From contig CAYTCD010000053.1 of assembly GCA_964436335.1 (NCBI GenBank), positions 1 through 12,554 of the forward strand: DNA of 12,554 nt, in the 5' to 3' direction. Every line of letters starts with the position of its first letter. Within the stretch, counting starts at the first letter, position 1. A program made the translations under genes and the position numbers. Positions 1 to 7,242 of the stretch are shown in pieces. This DNA comes from Pullibacteroides sp964436335 (GTDB taxonomy: Bacteria > Bacteroidota > Bacteroidia > Bacteroidales > P3). The notes below the pieces were generated by a model that saw nothing but the letters and a program-made list of their open reading frames with translations, ran no database searches and had not been told where the DNA came from.

Positions 1-224
1 AAGACGGCGTTGTAGATAACCCTGTGTTCCGGTTTATAGAAGTATTCCGGACGCAATACATCGATGGCGGCGTTCACCGCTTCGGGATCTATCATGAGCG
101 CTCCCAGTACGGCCTGTTCCACTTCGATGGCCTGAGGCGGCATTTTGCCTTGTTCAAGAAGCGCATTGTCGGCCAATGCTCTGCGCATAGCCTTTTTTTT
201 CTGATCGGCAAGATTGTTTATCAT
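1..224 (-). CDS. dnaB: Replicative DNA helicase DnaB, N-terminal fragment (cut by window edge)
   Basis: Only the first 74 codons are present; the gene runs off the left edge. DnaB is the hexameric 5'-3' helicase that unwinds DNA at the fork. The visible part belongs to its N-terminal helical domain, which contacts primase. The stretch GKMPPQAIEVEQAVLGALM (residues 27-45) is the family's typical opening, in which 'PPQ..E.E.AVLGA(L/I)' precedes the first helix; 'PEYFYKPEHRVIYNAV' (59-74) also fits. The ATG at 224 is the first start in frame, but a second ATG at 188 would give a protein starting MRRALADN, still 14 residues ahead of the GKMPPQ block. A promoter-like box ends only 6 nt before the first ATG, so either the mRNA is nearly leaderless or the second ATG is used. 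A run of eight A lies between the two ATGs. The lysine-rich beginning (DQKKKAMRR) resembles the variable tails of Bacteroidetes DnaB. Confidence 0.93.
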   Translation of the reverse strand, partial: MINNLADQKKKAMRRALADNALLEQGKMPPQAIEVEQAVLGALMIDPEAVNAAIDVLRPEYFYKPEHRVIYNAV

Positions 225-230
225 AGTGTG

Positions 231-238
231 CAAAAGTA
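231..238 (-). promoter_or_regulatory. Putative -7 box ahead of dnaB
   Basis: Read on the minus strand the sequence is TACTTTTG followed by C, an exact match to the Bacteroidetes -7 consensus TAnnTTTG. No clean TTTG -33 element is found 19-21 nt upstream; the nearest are TTCG at 22 nt and TTTC at 23 nt. The box lies 6 nt from the ATG at 224, so the transcript would have almost no leader unless translation begins at the ATG at 188. Confidence 0.45.
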
Positions 239-304
239 CAATGCCCCCGAAGAAAAGCACCGAAAGGATGTCTGCTCTTTATTAACTGTTCATAAAGTTG
301 ATAA

Positions 305-339
305 CGTTACATTCTTTTTTGTATCAGAAATTTGTAACG
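305..339. other. Imperfect inverted repeat in the mtaB-dnaB gap
   Basis: CGTTACA (305-311) pairs with TGTAACG (333-339), and inside it TTCT (312-315) pairs with AGAA (326-329) across a three-base bulge. The gap holding it (225-419, 195 bp) is AT-rich and lacks a convincing gene. On the minus strand, the direction of mtaB transcription, no T run follows, so it is not a standard intrinsic terminator. It could be a weak 3'-end structure for mtaB, a protein-binding site, or chance. Confidence 0.25.
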
Positions 340-419
340 GAGATTTCTGTTAATAAACTCAATACTTGCAAGATAAAAGAAACAATATGATATACTGCGA
401 TTTATATTTCAAATATTTA

Positions 420-1730
420 TCAACATCCCGCCCGTTCCTGCAACGGAGTGCTGCTCAAGCACCAATCTTTGTTGGTGTCTTTTTGAGGATTTTCCAACCG
501 CACCATCGATACCTCATTTACGTTTTCAGCCGCATATTCCGCCTTTACTCTCAGATAATTGGGCGTGTATCCGAACATACAGCCATTTTGGATATCCGAT
601 TCCCACAGCACTTCCGCACGTTTTCCATCAAAGCGGGTATAAAAGGCCTGTTTCTTACGGTCCGAGAGTGCGTGCAGGCGGGCGCTGCGTTCGGCCTTGG
701 CTTCGGAGGGATAACAAGTTTCCATACGCGAGGCACGCGCTTCCTGACGGTGTGAATAACTGAACACATGCAGGGCGCTCAGGTCAAGATCTTCCAGAAA
801 ACGATACGCGTCCTCAAAACGAGCCTCCGTTTCGGTAGGAAAACCTGCAATCAGGTCACAAGCGATAAAGGCATCGGGGATCCGTCTGCGTATCGCTTCC
901 ACCCTGCCGGCATAAAACGCACGGTCGTAGTGTCGTCCCATGTCTTTCAACACTTCGTTGTTGCCTGCCTGCAAGGGAATATGAAAATGCGGCATCAACC
1001 TTTGCGAATCCGCCACCAAGGCGATAATCCGGTCGGTAAGCAAATCGGGTTCCACCGAACCGATACGGATGCGTTGCACCTCTATGTTTTCCAAGCCTTT
1101 AAGCAAATCGTAAAAAGATTGACCATGGGTTCGTCCAAAATCGCCTATATTCACACCCGTCAACACGATTTCCCTGATACCGAGGGCCGCTATCTGCCGT
1201 GCCGTCTGCAGGGTCTCTTCCACAGTGGCGCTACGGCTGCGACCTCTGGCATAAGGAATGGCACAGTAAGCACAAAAATTGTCGCAACCATCCTGAACTT
1301 TGAAAAACGAACGGGTTCGTCCCACAGTGGAATACGAAGCCACGAATTTCTCTTTTTCCGCTTGCCATGCAGTATCGTTCCCCACCCCACACTTTCCTTT
1401 GCGGATATAATCAAACAGCAAATGCTTGTTGCCCGTTCCTAACACAAAATCCACACCGGCCAAGGCCTTCACTTCTTCAGGGCGGAGTTCCGAAAAACAG
1501 CCCACCACCGCAATCTTGGCATCGGGATTGAGCCGGTGGGCGGAACGGATGATCTGGCGGCATTTCTTCTCTGCCGCCGCCGTTACCGTGCAGGTATTGA
1601 TCACATAGAGGTCCGCCGCCTCTTCGAAAGGTACAATTTCATAGTCCGATGCCGAAAAACGGCGCATCAAGTCGGAGCTCTCGGAAAAGTTAAGGCGGCA
1701 GCCCAAGGTGTAGAAGGCAACTTTCGGCAC
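420..1730 (-). CDS. mtaB: tRNA t6A37 methylthiotransferase MtaB
   Basis: This radical SAM enzyme of the MiaB/RimO/MtaB family converts N6-threonylcarbamoyladenosine at tRNA position 37 to its 2-methylthio form. The N-terminal UPF0004 domain carries the three cysteines of the auxiliary cluster: C11 (TLGCRLN), C47 (NTCTVT) and C78 (VGCFS). The radical SAM CxxxCxxC motif is C149-C153-C156 (DGCDNFCAYCAIPYARG). HIPLQAGNNEVLKDMGR (250-266) is the conserved barrel motif, here with QAG where QSG is common. A TRAM-like C-terminal region begins near residue 370. The 'TLGCR.N.SES' opening separates MtaB from MiaB ('TYGCQMN') and RimO. The length of 436 aa is normal. The start codon is GTG (complement of 1728-1730); an in-frame TAA three codons upstream rules out extension. 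It is divergent from rlmB and upstream of dnaB, 195 bp apart. Confidence 0.95.
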   Translation of the reverse strand: MPKVAFYTLGCRLNFSESSDLMRRFSASDYEIVPFEEAADLYVINTCTVTAAAEKKCRQIIRSAHRLNPDAKIAVVGCFSELRPEEVKALAGVDFVLGTGNKHLLFDYIRKGKCGVGNDTAWQAEKEKFVASYSTVGRTRSFFKVQDGCDNFCAYCAIPYARGRSRSATVEETLQTARQIAALGIREIVLTGVNIGDFGRTHGQSFYDLLKGLENIEVQRIRIGSVEPDLLTDRIIALVADSQRLMPHFHIPLQAGNNEVLKDMGRHYDRAFYAGRVEAIRRRIPDAFIACDLIAGFPTETEARFEDAYRFLEDLDLSALHVFSYSHRQEARASRMETCYPSEAKAERSARLHALSDRKKQAFYTRFDGKRAEVLWESDIQNGCMFGYTPNYLRVKAEYAAENVNEVSMVRLENPQKDTNKDWCLSSTPLQERAGC

Positions 1731-1755
1731 GGTACGTTATTTATTCGTAAACTTG

Positions 1756-1786
1756 CAAAGTTATAGCAAAGCAAGAAAAGCCCAAA
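1756..1786 (-). promoter_or_regulatory. Promoter of mtaB (TTTG-N19-TAACTTTG)
   Basis: On the minus strand TTTG (1783-1786) is followed after exactly 19 nt by TAACTTTG (1756-1763). Both boxes match the Bacteroidetes primary sigma factor consensus. The GTG start of mtaB is about 25 nt downstream of the -7 box, giving a short leader. The -33 box lies within 15 nt of the rlmB start on the other strand, so the two divergent genes share this compact 69-bp region. Confidence 0.75.
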
Positions 1787-1799
1787 ATACAAGCACAGC

Positions 1800-2606
1800 A
1801 TGAGAGACGACAATTTCCGGCCGGGAAACGCTTCACGCCCCCGTTCCTTTACACGCCGCCCCAAACGCCCCGACAACATGATTTACGGACTCCGCCCCGT
1901 GCTGGAAGCCATACGGAACGGCAAGGAATTCGAAAAAATCATTATCCAGAAAGGGCTGAAAGGCGAAATCTACCGCGAACTGGACGCCCGTCTGCGCGCC
2001 AACGGACTGCACGCCCAGTACGTGCCGCAACAACGGCTCAACTTTCTCTGCAACGGCAACCACCAAGGCGTGGTGGCCTATCTGTCGCTGATCGAATACA
2101 ACCGTATCGAAGACCTGCTGCCCTGCATCTTTGAAGAAGGAAAGACTCCGTTGCTTCTGATTTTTGACCGCGTTACCGACGTGCGCAACTTCGGGGCGAT
2201 GGTGCGCACCGCCGAATGCGCGGGTGTGGATGCCGTGATCCTGCCCGAACAGAACAGCGCCCCCATCAACGAAGACGCCGTAAAGACCTCCGCCGGCGCG
2301 CTCATGAGCGTTCCCGTATGCCGGGAAGAAAACCTCAAAAGCACGATACACCTGCTCAAGGCTTCGGGCGTCAAGGTCTATGCGGCTTCCGAAAAAGCCT
2401 CTCTGGAATACACCGAAGCCAACTTCACTACGCCCACCGCCTTTATCCTAGGCTCGGAAGAAAACGGCGTAAGTCCCGAATACCTCAAGCTCTGCGACGA
2501 ACAGCTGCGGATTCCGCTGATGGGGAGTATTGATTCGCTGAATGTTTCGGTAGCCAACGGTATATTTCTCTACGAAGCCGTCCGCCAAAGGAAAAAAGGT
2601 TTTTGA
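1800..2606 (+). CDS. rlmB: 23S rRNA 2'-O-ribose methyltransferase RlmB (SpoU/TrmH family)
   Basis: This SPOUT-class enzyme uses S-adenosylmethionine to methylate a ribose 2'-OH in the 23S rRNA peptidyl-transferase region (G2251 in E. coli numbering). Residues 28-100 form the substrate-binding domain (IYGLRPVLEAI..., NHQGVVAYLS). The trefoil-knot catalytic domain follows with the three family motifs: VRNFGAMVRTAE (128-139, with N130 and R136), LGSEENGV (217-224) and IPLMGSIDSLNVSVA (238-252). The 268-aa length is typical. Residues 1-26 are an Arg/Pro-rich basic tail; homologs often start close to the Met at residue 27, so the N-terminus is slightly uncertain. No clear promoter was found. The best -7-like match is TAAACTTG at 1748-1755, one base off consensus and without a -33 box, overlapping the mtaB promoter. 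Confidence 0.94.
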   Translation: MRDDNFRPGNASRPRSFTRRPKRPDNMIYGLRPVLEAIRNGKEFEKIIIQKGLKGEIYRELDARLRANGLHAQYVPQQRLNFLCNGNHQGVVAYLSLIEYNRIEDLLPCIFEEGKTPLLLIFDRVTDVRNFGAMVRTAECAGVDAVILPEQNSAPINEDAVKTSAGALMSVPVCREENLKSTIHLLKASGVKVYAASEKASLEYTEANFTTPTAFILGSEENGVSPEYLKLCDEQLRIPLMGSIDSLNVSVANGIFLYEAVRQRKKGF

Positions 2607-2609
2607 AGG

Positions 2610-2641
2610 TTTGCTTCTGCTCTCGACTTTTCGTATCTTTG
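2610..2641 (+). promoter_or_regulatory. Promoter of the GH3-led operon (TTTG-N20-TATCTTTG)
   Basis: TTTG at 2610-2613 is followed after 20 nt by TATCTTTG at 2634-2641. Both boxes match the Bacteroidetes consensus exactly, and the spacing is right. The -33 box begins 3 nt after the rlmB stop codon. Transcription should start a few bases past 2641, leaving a leader of about 60 nt before the ATG at 2710. Confidence 0.8.
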
Positions 2642-2653
2642 AGGTTTGTTCAA

Positions 2654-2682
2654 GATCTTCCGAAGCTCAAACGGAGAAGATC
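2654..2682 (+). other. Hairpin in the 5' leader of the GH3 gene
   Basis: GATCTTC (2654-2660) and GAAGATC (2676-2682) form a perfect 7-bp stem, and CG/CGG bases inside can extend it. It lies wholly between the predicted promoter and the ATG, so it would be in the mRNA leader. There is no following T run, so it is not a terminator. It may affect mRNA stability or translation; no known riboswitch or leader family is recognised. Confidence 0.4.
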
Positions 2683-2709
2683 GTTGACGGTGAATTTAAA
2701 TAAAACGCT

Positions 2710-4332
2710 ATGGCTGTCGAAAAAGAATCGAACAAACGGAAAGCCGAAGCAAAGGCGAAGAAAACGGACAAACCTACGGGCCGGAAACGTCCCGTTTTTG
2801 GTTCCATTCTCAAAGGCGCACTTGAGTTCAGGGCAAACAAGGTTCCCCTGATTAATTTTTTCCATGTAAAAGACCCTGTGAAAGCACAGAACCGTGAATT
2901 GAAAAAATTACTGCTCAAGGCCTCCGACACCTCTTTCGGGCATCGGTTCAAATTCAAGAAACTGATCAACAGCCCCACCCTGCGCGAAGACTTTGCCCGC
3001 ACCGTGCCGGTTTACGACTACGACAAAATGTTTATGGATTGGTGGTATCGTTGCCTGCACGGCGAAACTTTTGTTGCATGGCCGGGAAAAATCAAATACT
3101 TTGCGCTCAGTTCGGGCACATCGGGCGCATCGAGCAAGTACATTCCCGTGTCGGGCGATATGGTGAAAGCCATCCGTAAGACTTCCATCCGGCAACTTTT
3201 TTCGCTGGCCAAATACGACTTTCCCAACGAACTCTTTGAAAAAGGCGCATTAATGCTGGGCGGCAGCACACACCTGCAATACAACGGCACCTATTATGCA
3301 GGCGACCTTTCGGGCATCACCACCGGAAACCTGCCGTTTTGGTTCGAACACTTCTATAAACCCGGCAAACGTATTTCGCGCGAACGCGACTGGCCTACAA
3401 AAATCGAAGAAATCGTGCGCAAGGCCCCCGAATGGGATATAGCCGCCATTGTGGGTGTTCCGGCTTGGTTTCAGATTCTTTTTCAAAAAATCATAGAACG
3501 CTATAACCTCAATACCATTCACGACATTTGGCCCAACTTAGAGATTTACGTGCATGGCGGAGTTTCATTCGAGCCCTACCGCCAAAGTTTCGAAAAACTT
3601 CTGGCGCACCCCCTTGCCTATATGGAAACTTATCTGGCCAGCGAAGGATTTCTGGCTTTCCAGAACCGTCCCGATGCCAATGCGATGGAATTGGTGCTCG
3701 ACAACGGCATTTTTTTCGAGTTTATCCTCTTTACCGATGAAAACTTCGATGAAAACGGTATGGTGCGGGAAGATGCCCGTACCCTGTTTATCGATCAGGT
3801 GGAAGAAGGCCCGGATTACGCCGTGCTGATTTCCACCTGTTCGGGTGCGTGGCGTTATCTGATAGGAGACACGGTCAGGTTTACCGATAAATCGCGCAAC
3901 GAAATCGTGATTACCGGCCGCACAAAATCGTTCCTGAGTCTTTGCGGGGAACACCTTTCGGTGGACAACATGAACCGCGCCGTAAAGATGCTGAACGAGG
4001 AAAAGAACATCGGCATCCTAGAATACACAGTGGTCGGTGTCAAGAGCAACGGAATGTTCGGCCACCGCTGGTTCTTGGGTTGCGATCACCCCCTCGACAA
4101 GGAAGAAGCCGCCCGTAAGATAGACGAATACCTGAAGGTGCTCAACGACGACTACCGCGTGGAACGCCTGGAAGCCATCCGCAGCGTGGAAGTGGAGGTA
4201 TTGCCTTTGCAGGTGTTCTACGACTACATGCGCATGCAGGGCAAGGAAGGCGCACAGAACAAGTTTCCCCGTGTGTTGAAGGGCGAAAAGGCGCAGGCCT
4301 GGCTCGATTATTTGCAATCCAGAAACAATTAA
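2710..4332 (+). CDS. GH3-family acyl-adenylate/amidosynthetase-like protein
   Basis: This 540-aa protein belongs to the GH3 family (named after auxin-responsive plant proteins), part of the ANL adenylate-forming superfamily. Plant members activate a carboxylate with ATP and join it to an amino acid; the bacterial substrate is not established. Visible motifs are the nucleotide-binding loop FALSSGTSGASSKYIPVS (131-148), ETYLASEGFLAF (306-317, the YxASEG motif), the YLIGDTVRF segment (383-391) and ITGRTKSFLSLCGEHLS (401-417) at the hinge to the C-terminal domain. A conserved-looking QNKFPRVLK lies near the end (516-524). Residues 1-28 are Lys-rich and probably disordered. No signal peptide or membrane segment is seen, so it is likely cytoplasmic. 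It follows its own consensus promoter and heads a run of five close genes. The family is confident; the reaction is not. Confidence 0.9.
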   Translation: MAVEKESNKRKAEAKAKKTDKPTGRKRPVFGSILKGALEFRANKVPLINFFHVKDPVKAQNRELKKLLLKASDTSFGHRFKFKKLINSPTLREDFARTVPVYDYDKMFMDWWYRCLHGETFVAWPGKIKYFALSSGTSGASSKYIPVSGDMVKAIRKTSIRQLFSLAKYDFPNELFEKGALMLGGSTHLQYNGTYYAGDLSGITTGNLPFWFEHFYKPGKRISRERDWPTKIEEIVRKAPEWDIAAIVGVPAWFQILFQKIIERYNLNTIHDIWPNLEIYVHGGVSFEPYRQSFEKLLAHPLAYMETYLASEGFLAFQNRPDANAMELVLDNGIFFEFILFTDENFDENGMVREDARTLFIDQVEEGPDYAVLISTCSGAWRYLIGDTVRFTDKSRNEIVITGRTKSFLSLCGEHLSVDNMNRAVKMLNEEKNIGILEYTVVGVKSNGMFGHRWFLGCDHPLDKEEAARKIDEYLKVLNDDYRVERLEAIRSVEVEVLPLQVFYDYMRMQGKEGAQNKFPRVLKGEKAQAWLDYLQSRNN

Positions 4333-4350
4333 CCCCAAAAACTAAACACT

Positions 4351-5223
4351 ATGGCAACCATTCCCGCTTCCGAAATGCCGATGAACAACGACGGCAGTAT
4401 CTATCACCTCGCGCTCAGGCCCGAACAGTTGGCTCCGAACGTGATTCTGGTGGGTGACCCGGGTCGCGTACCGGTGGTTTCGAAATTCTTTGACAGCATT
4501 GAACACAAGGTGCAGAACCGCGAACTGGTTACGCATACGGGAAACTTGAATGGCAAGCGTATCAGCGTTATCTCCACCGGCATGGGCACGGACAACATCG
4601 ACATCGTGCTCAATGAATTGGATGCTTTGGTCAACGTGGACTTGAAGACCCGCACGCCCAAAGAAGAACATCAGAGTCTGAACCTGGTGCGTCTCGGCAC
4701 AAGCGGCGCGTTCCAGCCCGAACTGGAGGTGAACACATTCTGCGCCGGCGAATACGGGCTTGGCTTGGATGGCCTGATGAACTACTATGCCGCCCCTGAC
4801 GAGCTGTTTGAACACGATATGGAACGGGCGTTGGACGCACATCTGAAACTTCCCATGGGCTTTGCCCGCCCCTACGTGGTCCGCGGATCGGCTACCTTGC
4901 TCAACCAAGTGGCTTTCGACATGCAGAAGGGCATCACCGCCACCGCGCCCGGTTTCTTTGCGCCCCAGGGCCGTACGGTCAGACTGCCCCTCTCCTACCC
5001 GCAGCAGAACGACCTGTTGCAGTCTTTCTCGTTCAAGGGCATCAAGATTGCCAATATGGAAATGGAAACTTCGGCGCTCTACGGTCTGGGGCGCGCGCTC
5101 GGACACCGCTGCCTAACCGTCTGCCTGCTGATAGCCAACCGCTGCACCAAAAAGTTCAGCGAAGACTATCATCCGCACATGGAAAAACTGATTGAAACTG
5201 TTGTCAACCGCCTTACCGCATGA
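4351..5223 (+). CDS. Nucleoside phosphorylase, uridine-phosphorylase-like
   Basis: A PNP/UDP phosphorylase superfamily enzyme, which cleaves a nucleoside with phosphate to give free base and ribose-1-phosphate. Motifs: the phosphate-binding loop VGDPGRV (34-40), STGMGTDN (75-82), RLGTSGA (114-120, with the phosphate-binding Arg and Thr) and the ribose-binding NMEMETSALYGL (235-246). FAPQGRTVR (203-211) supplies a Q-x-R pair matching the uracil-binding Gln166/Arg168 of E. coli uridine phosphorylase, and IANR (261-264) parallels its VNR. This favours a pyrimidine nucleoside over a purine one, though specificity is inferred. At 290 aa it is longer than the E. coli enzyme (about 253 aa), with insertions near residues 98-110 and 137-200. 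It starts 18 nt after the GH3 gene, and its stop overlaps the next start (ATGA). Confidence 0.9.
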   Translation: MATIPASEMPMNNDGSIYHLALRPEQLAPNVILVGDPGRVPVVSKFFDSIEHKVQNRELVTHTGNLNGKRISVISTGMGTDNIDIVLNELDALVNVDLKTRTPKEEHQSLNLVRLGTSGAFQPELEVNTFCAGEYGLGLDGLMNYYAAPDELFEHDMERALDAHLKLPMGFARPYVVRGSATLLNQVAFDMQKGITATAPGFFAPQGRTVRLPLSYPQQNDLLQSFSFKGIKIANMEMETSALYGLGRALGHRCLTVCLLIANRCTKKFSEDYHPHMEKLIETVVNRLTA

Positions 5224-6107
5224 GCCTCACGACCCCGGAACCGGCCGAAATAGAAGCCCTGGTGGGCATGCTGAACGAAACGGATACGGATATCTATCCC
5301 CTCCTCAAAGACGCGCTTTTCAAGATTGGTGAAGCGGCAGTTCCCTATTTGGAGAACGCCCGCCTGAAAAAGGAATCGCCACTGTTGCAAAACCGTTTGG
5401 AGGGGCTTTTGCGCGAACTCCGTCTGGAAACCGCCTGCCGTAAATTATCGGCATGGAAAAGGGAACCTCAACCCAACCTGTTGCAAGGTTTCTACTATCT
5501 CTCATCGGTTTTCTACCCCGAACTTTCATGGGATGAAGTAAGCCGGACGTTCAATCGCCTGCACGGCGACTGCTGGCTACTGCTGGCATCTTCCGAAGGT
5601 CTCAAGGAGAGGGTGGCACTGCTCAATAACTTCTTCTTTAACGAATGTCGCTTTAAATTCGGAACCAGGATCGTTTCGCGCTACGAGTTCGCCGACTTTT
5701 TCCTACCCAACCTGATTCATCTCAAACAGGGCAATGATCGTTCGCTGGCCCTCGTTTACCAATACTTGGCCGAACGTAACCGCATTCCGGTTTTTCTGAT
5801 GAATTTACCGGTAGTGAATCTGCTTGCCTGCACCACCGATATGGAAAGACGCGACAAAGAAGACATCCGCTTCTGCATCGATATCACCCGCCACGGCTCG
5901 ACCGTTGACCGCGAAGATGTGGAACCCGTGCTGAGCGAACAGAAACAGATTCAACTTTGCAATACCGTAGAAGCCTTGCAGGACCATGTGGCCCTGTTGC
6001 ACTTTATGGTGGAACGGCTCGACACCGACCCTTTCCGCAAAGAAGCCATGAATAAGCTCCATACCTGCATGGGCGTATCCCAAAACGGGATGCGGCCGGA
6101 TTTCTAA
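5220..6107 (+). CDS. SirB1-type transglutaminase-like protein, apparently without catalytic residues
   Basis: Residues 8-75 look like HEAT-type helical pairs ('YPLLKDALFKIGEAAVPYLENA'). Residues 135-235 then follow the layout of the SirB1 / Transglut_core2 family: NNFFFNECRF (136-145), KQGNDRSLALVYQYLAERNRIPV (169-191, matching 'RKGNPISLSLLYL..ARRLGLPV'), MNLPVVNLLA (194-203, matching 'VNLPGHFLLR') and FCIDITRHGSTVDRED (218-233, matching 'IDPF..G..L.RED'). The C-terminus is helical, as in relatives that end with TPR-like repeats. The PGHF histidine of relatives is replaced (PVVN), so enzymatic activity looks unlikely and a binding role is more plausible (inference). The ATG overlaps the phosphorylase stop by 4 nt, suggesting translational coupling. 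No signal peptide is seen. Confidence 0.75.
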   Translation: MSLTTPEPAEIEALVGMLNETDTDIYPLLKDALFKIGEAAVPYLENARLKKESPLLQNRLEGLLRELRLETACRKLSAWKREPQPNLLQGFYYLSSVFYPELSWDEVSRTFNRLHGDCWLLLASSEGLKERVALLNNFFFNECRFKFGTRIVSRYEFADFFLPNLIHLKQGNDRSLALVYQYLAERNRIPVFLMNLPVVNLLACTTDMERRDKEDIRFCIDITRHGSTVDREDVEPVLSEQKQIQLCNTVEALQDHVALLHFMVERLDTDPFRKEAMNKLHTCMGVSQNGMRPDF

Positions 6108-6112
6108 CCCCT

Positions 6113-7240
6113 ATGGAACAAAGCATTTTTTTAAAGGATAGGAACGCCATACCTTACGCCATGTTACCTACGCAACAGAAACCAAACACCCCTTACAAAG
6201 TACTCGCCAAAAGCGGCCAGATGATACTGCCGCTCAAGAACTATCTGGAAAAGGCCAACAACATCGTTATCGTAAGCCACAACAACCCCGACGGGGATGC
6301 GGTGGGATCTTCCATGGGCCTGCACCTGTACCTAAAGAACATGGGCAAGGATAGTTCCGTGATTTTTCCCAATCCATATGCACAGAACTTAGTTTGGATG
6401 GACAAGGATCGCATTTCGCTCAACTATCTGGAACACCCTCAAAAGGTGGCGGAAACCTTGGATAAATGCGACCTGCTTTTCGTCATGGACTTTAACCGCC
6501 TGAGCCGTGCCGAAGCCATGGCACCGCTGTTGGAAAAGCTGGAAGCGCCCCGCATCTTGATAGACCATCATCTGGAACCCGAAACGGAAAGTTTTTACCT
6601 AGGTTTCTCCAATACGGAGATTTCTTCTACTTGCGAAGTGCTCTACCGGGTCATCTATAACGAGCTGAACCCTGATTTCATCGATGCCGGAGTGGGTGCC
6701 TGCCTGTATGCCGGCATCAGCACCGATACCGGTTCTTTCAGTTATTCCTGCGCGCACGGCGAACTTTTCTCCGCCATCGCCGACTTGATTTCGAGGGGGC
6801 TGGATACGGTGAAGGTGCACCAGAATATCTTCGACAATTTCTCGGAAAACCGCATGCGGCTTTTGGGGTGTTGCCTTGGAGACCGTCTGGTGGTGAAGCC
6901 CGAATACCAGACTGCCTATATGTACCTGAACCGGGAGGATATGAAAAGATTCCATTTCCGTCCCGGCGATACGGAGGGAATCGTGAACTACGGATTAGGT
7001 ATCGCCGGTATCCGCTTTGCGGCCTTCTTTACCCAAAAAGAAGACCGCATCCGTATTTCTTTCCGCTCGCAGGGCAATATCGATGTGAACCGGTTTGCCA
7101 AGGAACATTTTAACGGTGGCGGGCACAAGAATGCGGCAGGGGCGGCTTCTTACGACAGTCTGCCGGCCACTTTGGCCAAGTTCGAGCAAGTGTTGCCCGA
7201 TTTTTACCGAAATGTAATCAGCCGTAGCGGAATCCGGTAG
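6113..7240 (+). CDS. nrnA: DHH/DHHA1 phosphoesterase NrnA (oligoribonuclease / pAp phosphatase)
   Basis: NrnA-type enzymes degrade very short RNA oligomers and dephosphorylate 3'-phosphoadenosine-5'-phosphate using divalent metals. The DHH domain motifs are all present: VSHNNPDGDAVGSS (54-67), VMDFN (124-128), LIDHH (149-153) and STDTGSFSY (203-211). The DHHA1 domain ends with the RNA-binding FNGGGHKNAAGA (333-344). No metal-ligand loss is visible. The protein is 375 aa; family members are usually about 320-345 aa, and the surplus is at the N-terminus, where about 37 residues precede the domain. Starts at 6161 (Met17) or 6221 (Met37) are therefore possible. The ATG at 6113 is favoured only because it sits 5 nt after the previous stop. 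Confidence 0.92.
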   Translation: MEQSIFLKDRNAIPYAMLPTQQKPNTPYKVLAKSGQMILPLKNYLEKANNIVIVSHNNPDGDAVGSSMGLHLYLKNMGKDSSVIFPNPYAQNLVWMDKDRISLNYLEHPQKVAETLDKCDLLFVMDFNRLSRAEAMAPLLEKLEAPRILIDHHLEPETESFYLGFSNTEISSTCEVLYRVIYNELNPDFIDAGVGACLYAGISTDTGSFSYSCAHGELFSAIADLISRGLDTVKVHQNIFDNFSENRMRLLGCCLGDRLVVKPEYQTAYMYLNREDMKRFHFRPGDTEGIVNYGLGIAGIRFAAFFTQKEDRIRISFRSQGNIDVNRFAKEHFNGGGHKNAAGAASYDSLPATLAKFEQVLPDFYRNVISRSGIR

Positions 7241-7242
7241 CC

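Noticed and set aside
24..353. 109-aa open frame on the plus strand at the left edge
   Set aside because: It overlaps the antisense of dnaB and its upstream gap, shows no domain, and is explained by the DnaB N-terminus on the other strand.
768..1442. 224-aa open frame on the plus strand
   Set aside because: It is antisense to mtaB, whose six cluster cysteines and family motifs fix the true strand.
4342..5106. 254-aa open frame on the minus strand
   Set aside because: It lies wholly opposite the nucleoside phosphorylase, whose motifs are unambiguous. It has no recognisable domain and is His/Val/Gln-rich, as antisense frames of this GC-rich codon usage tend to be.
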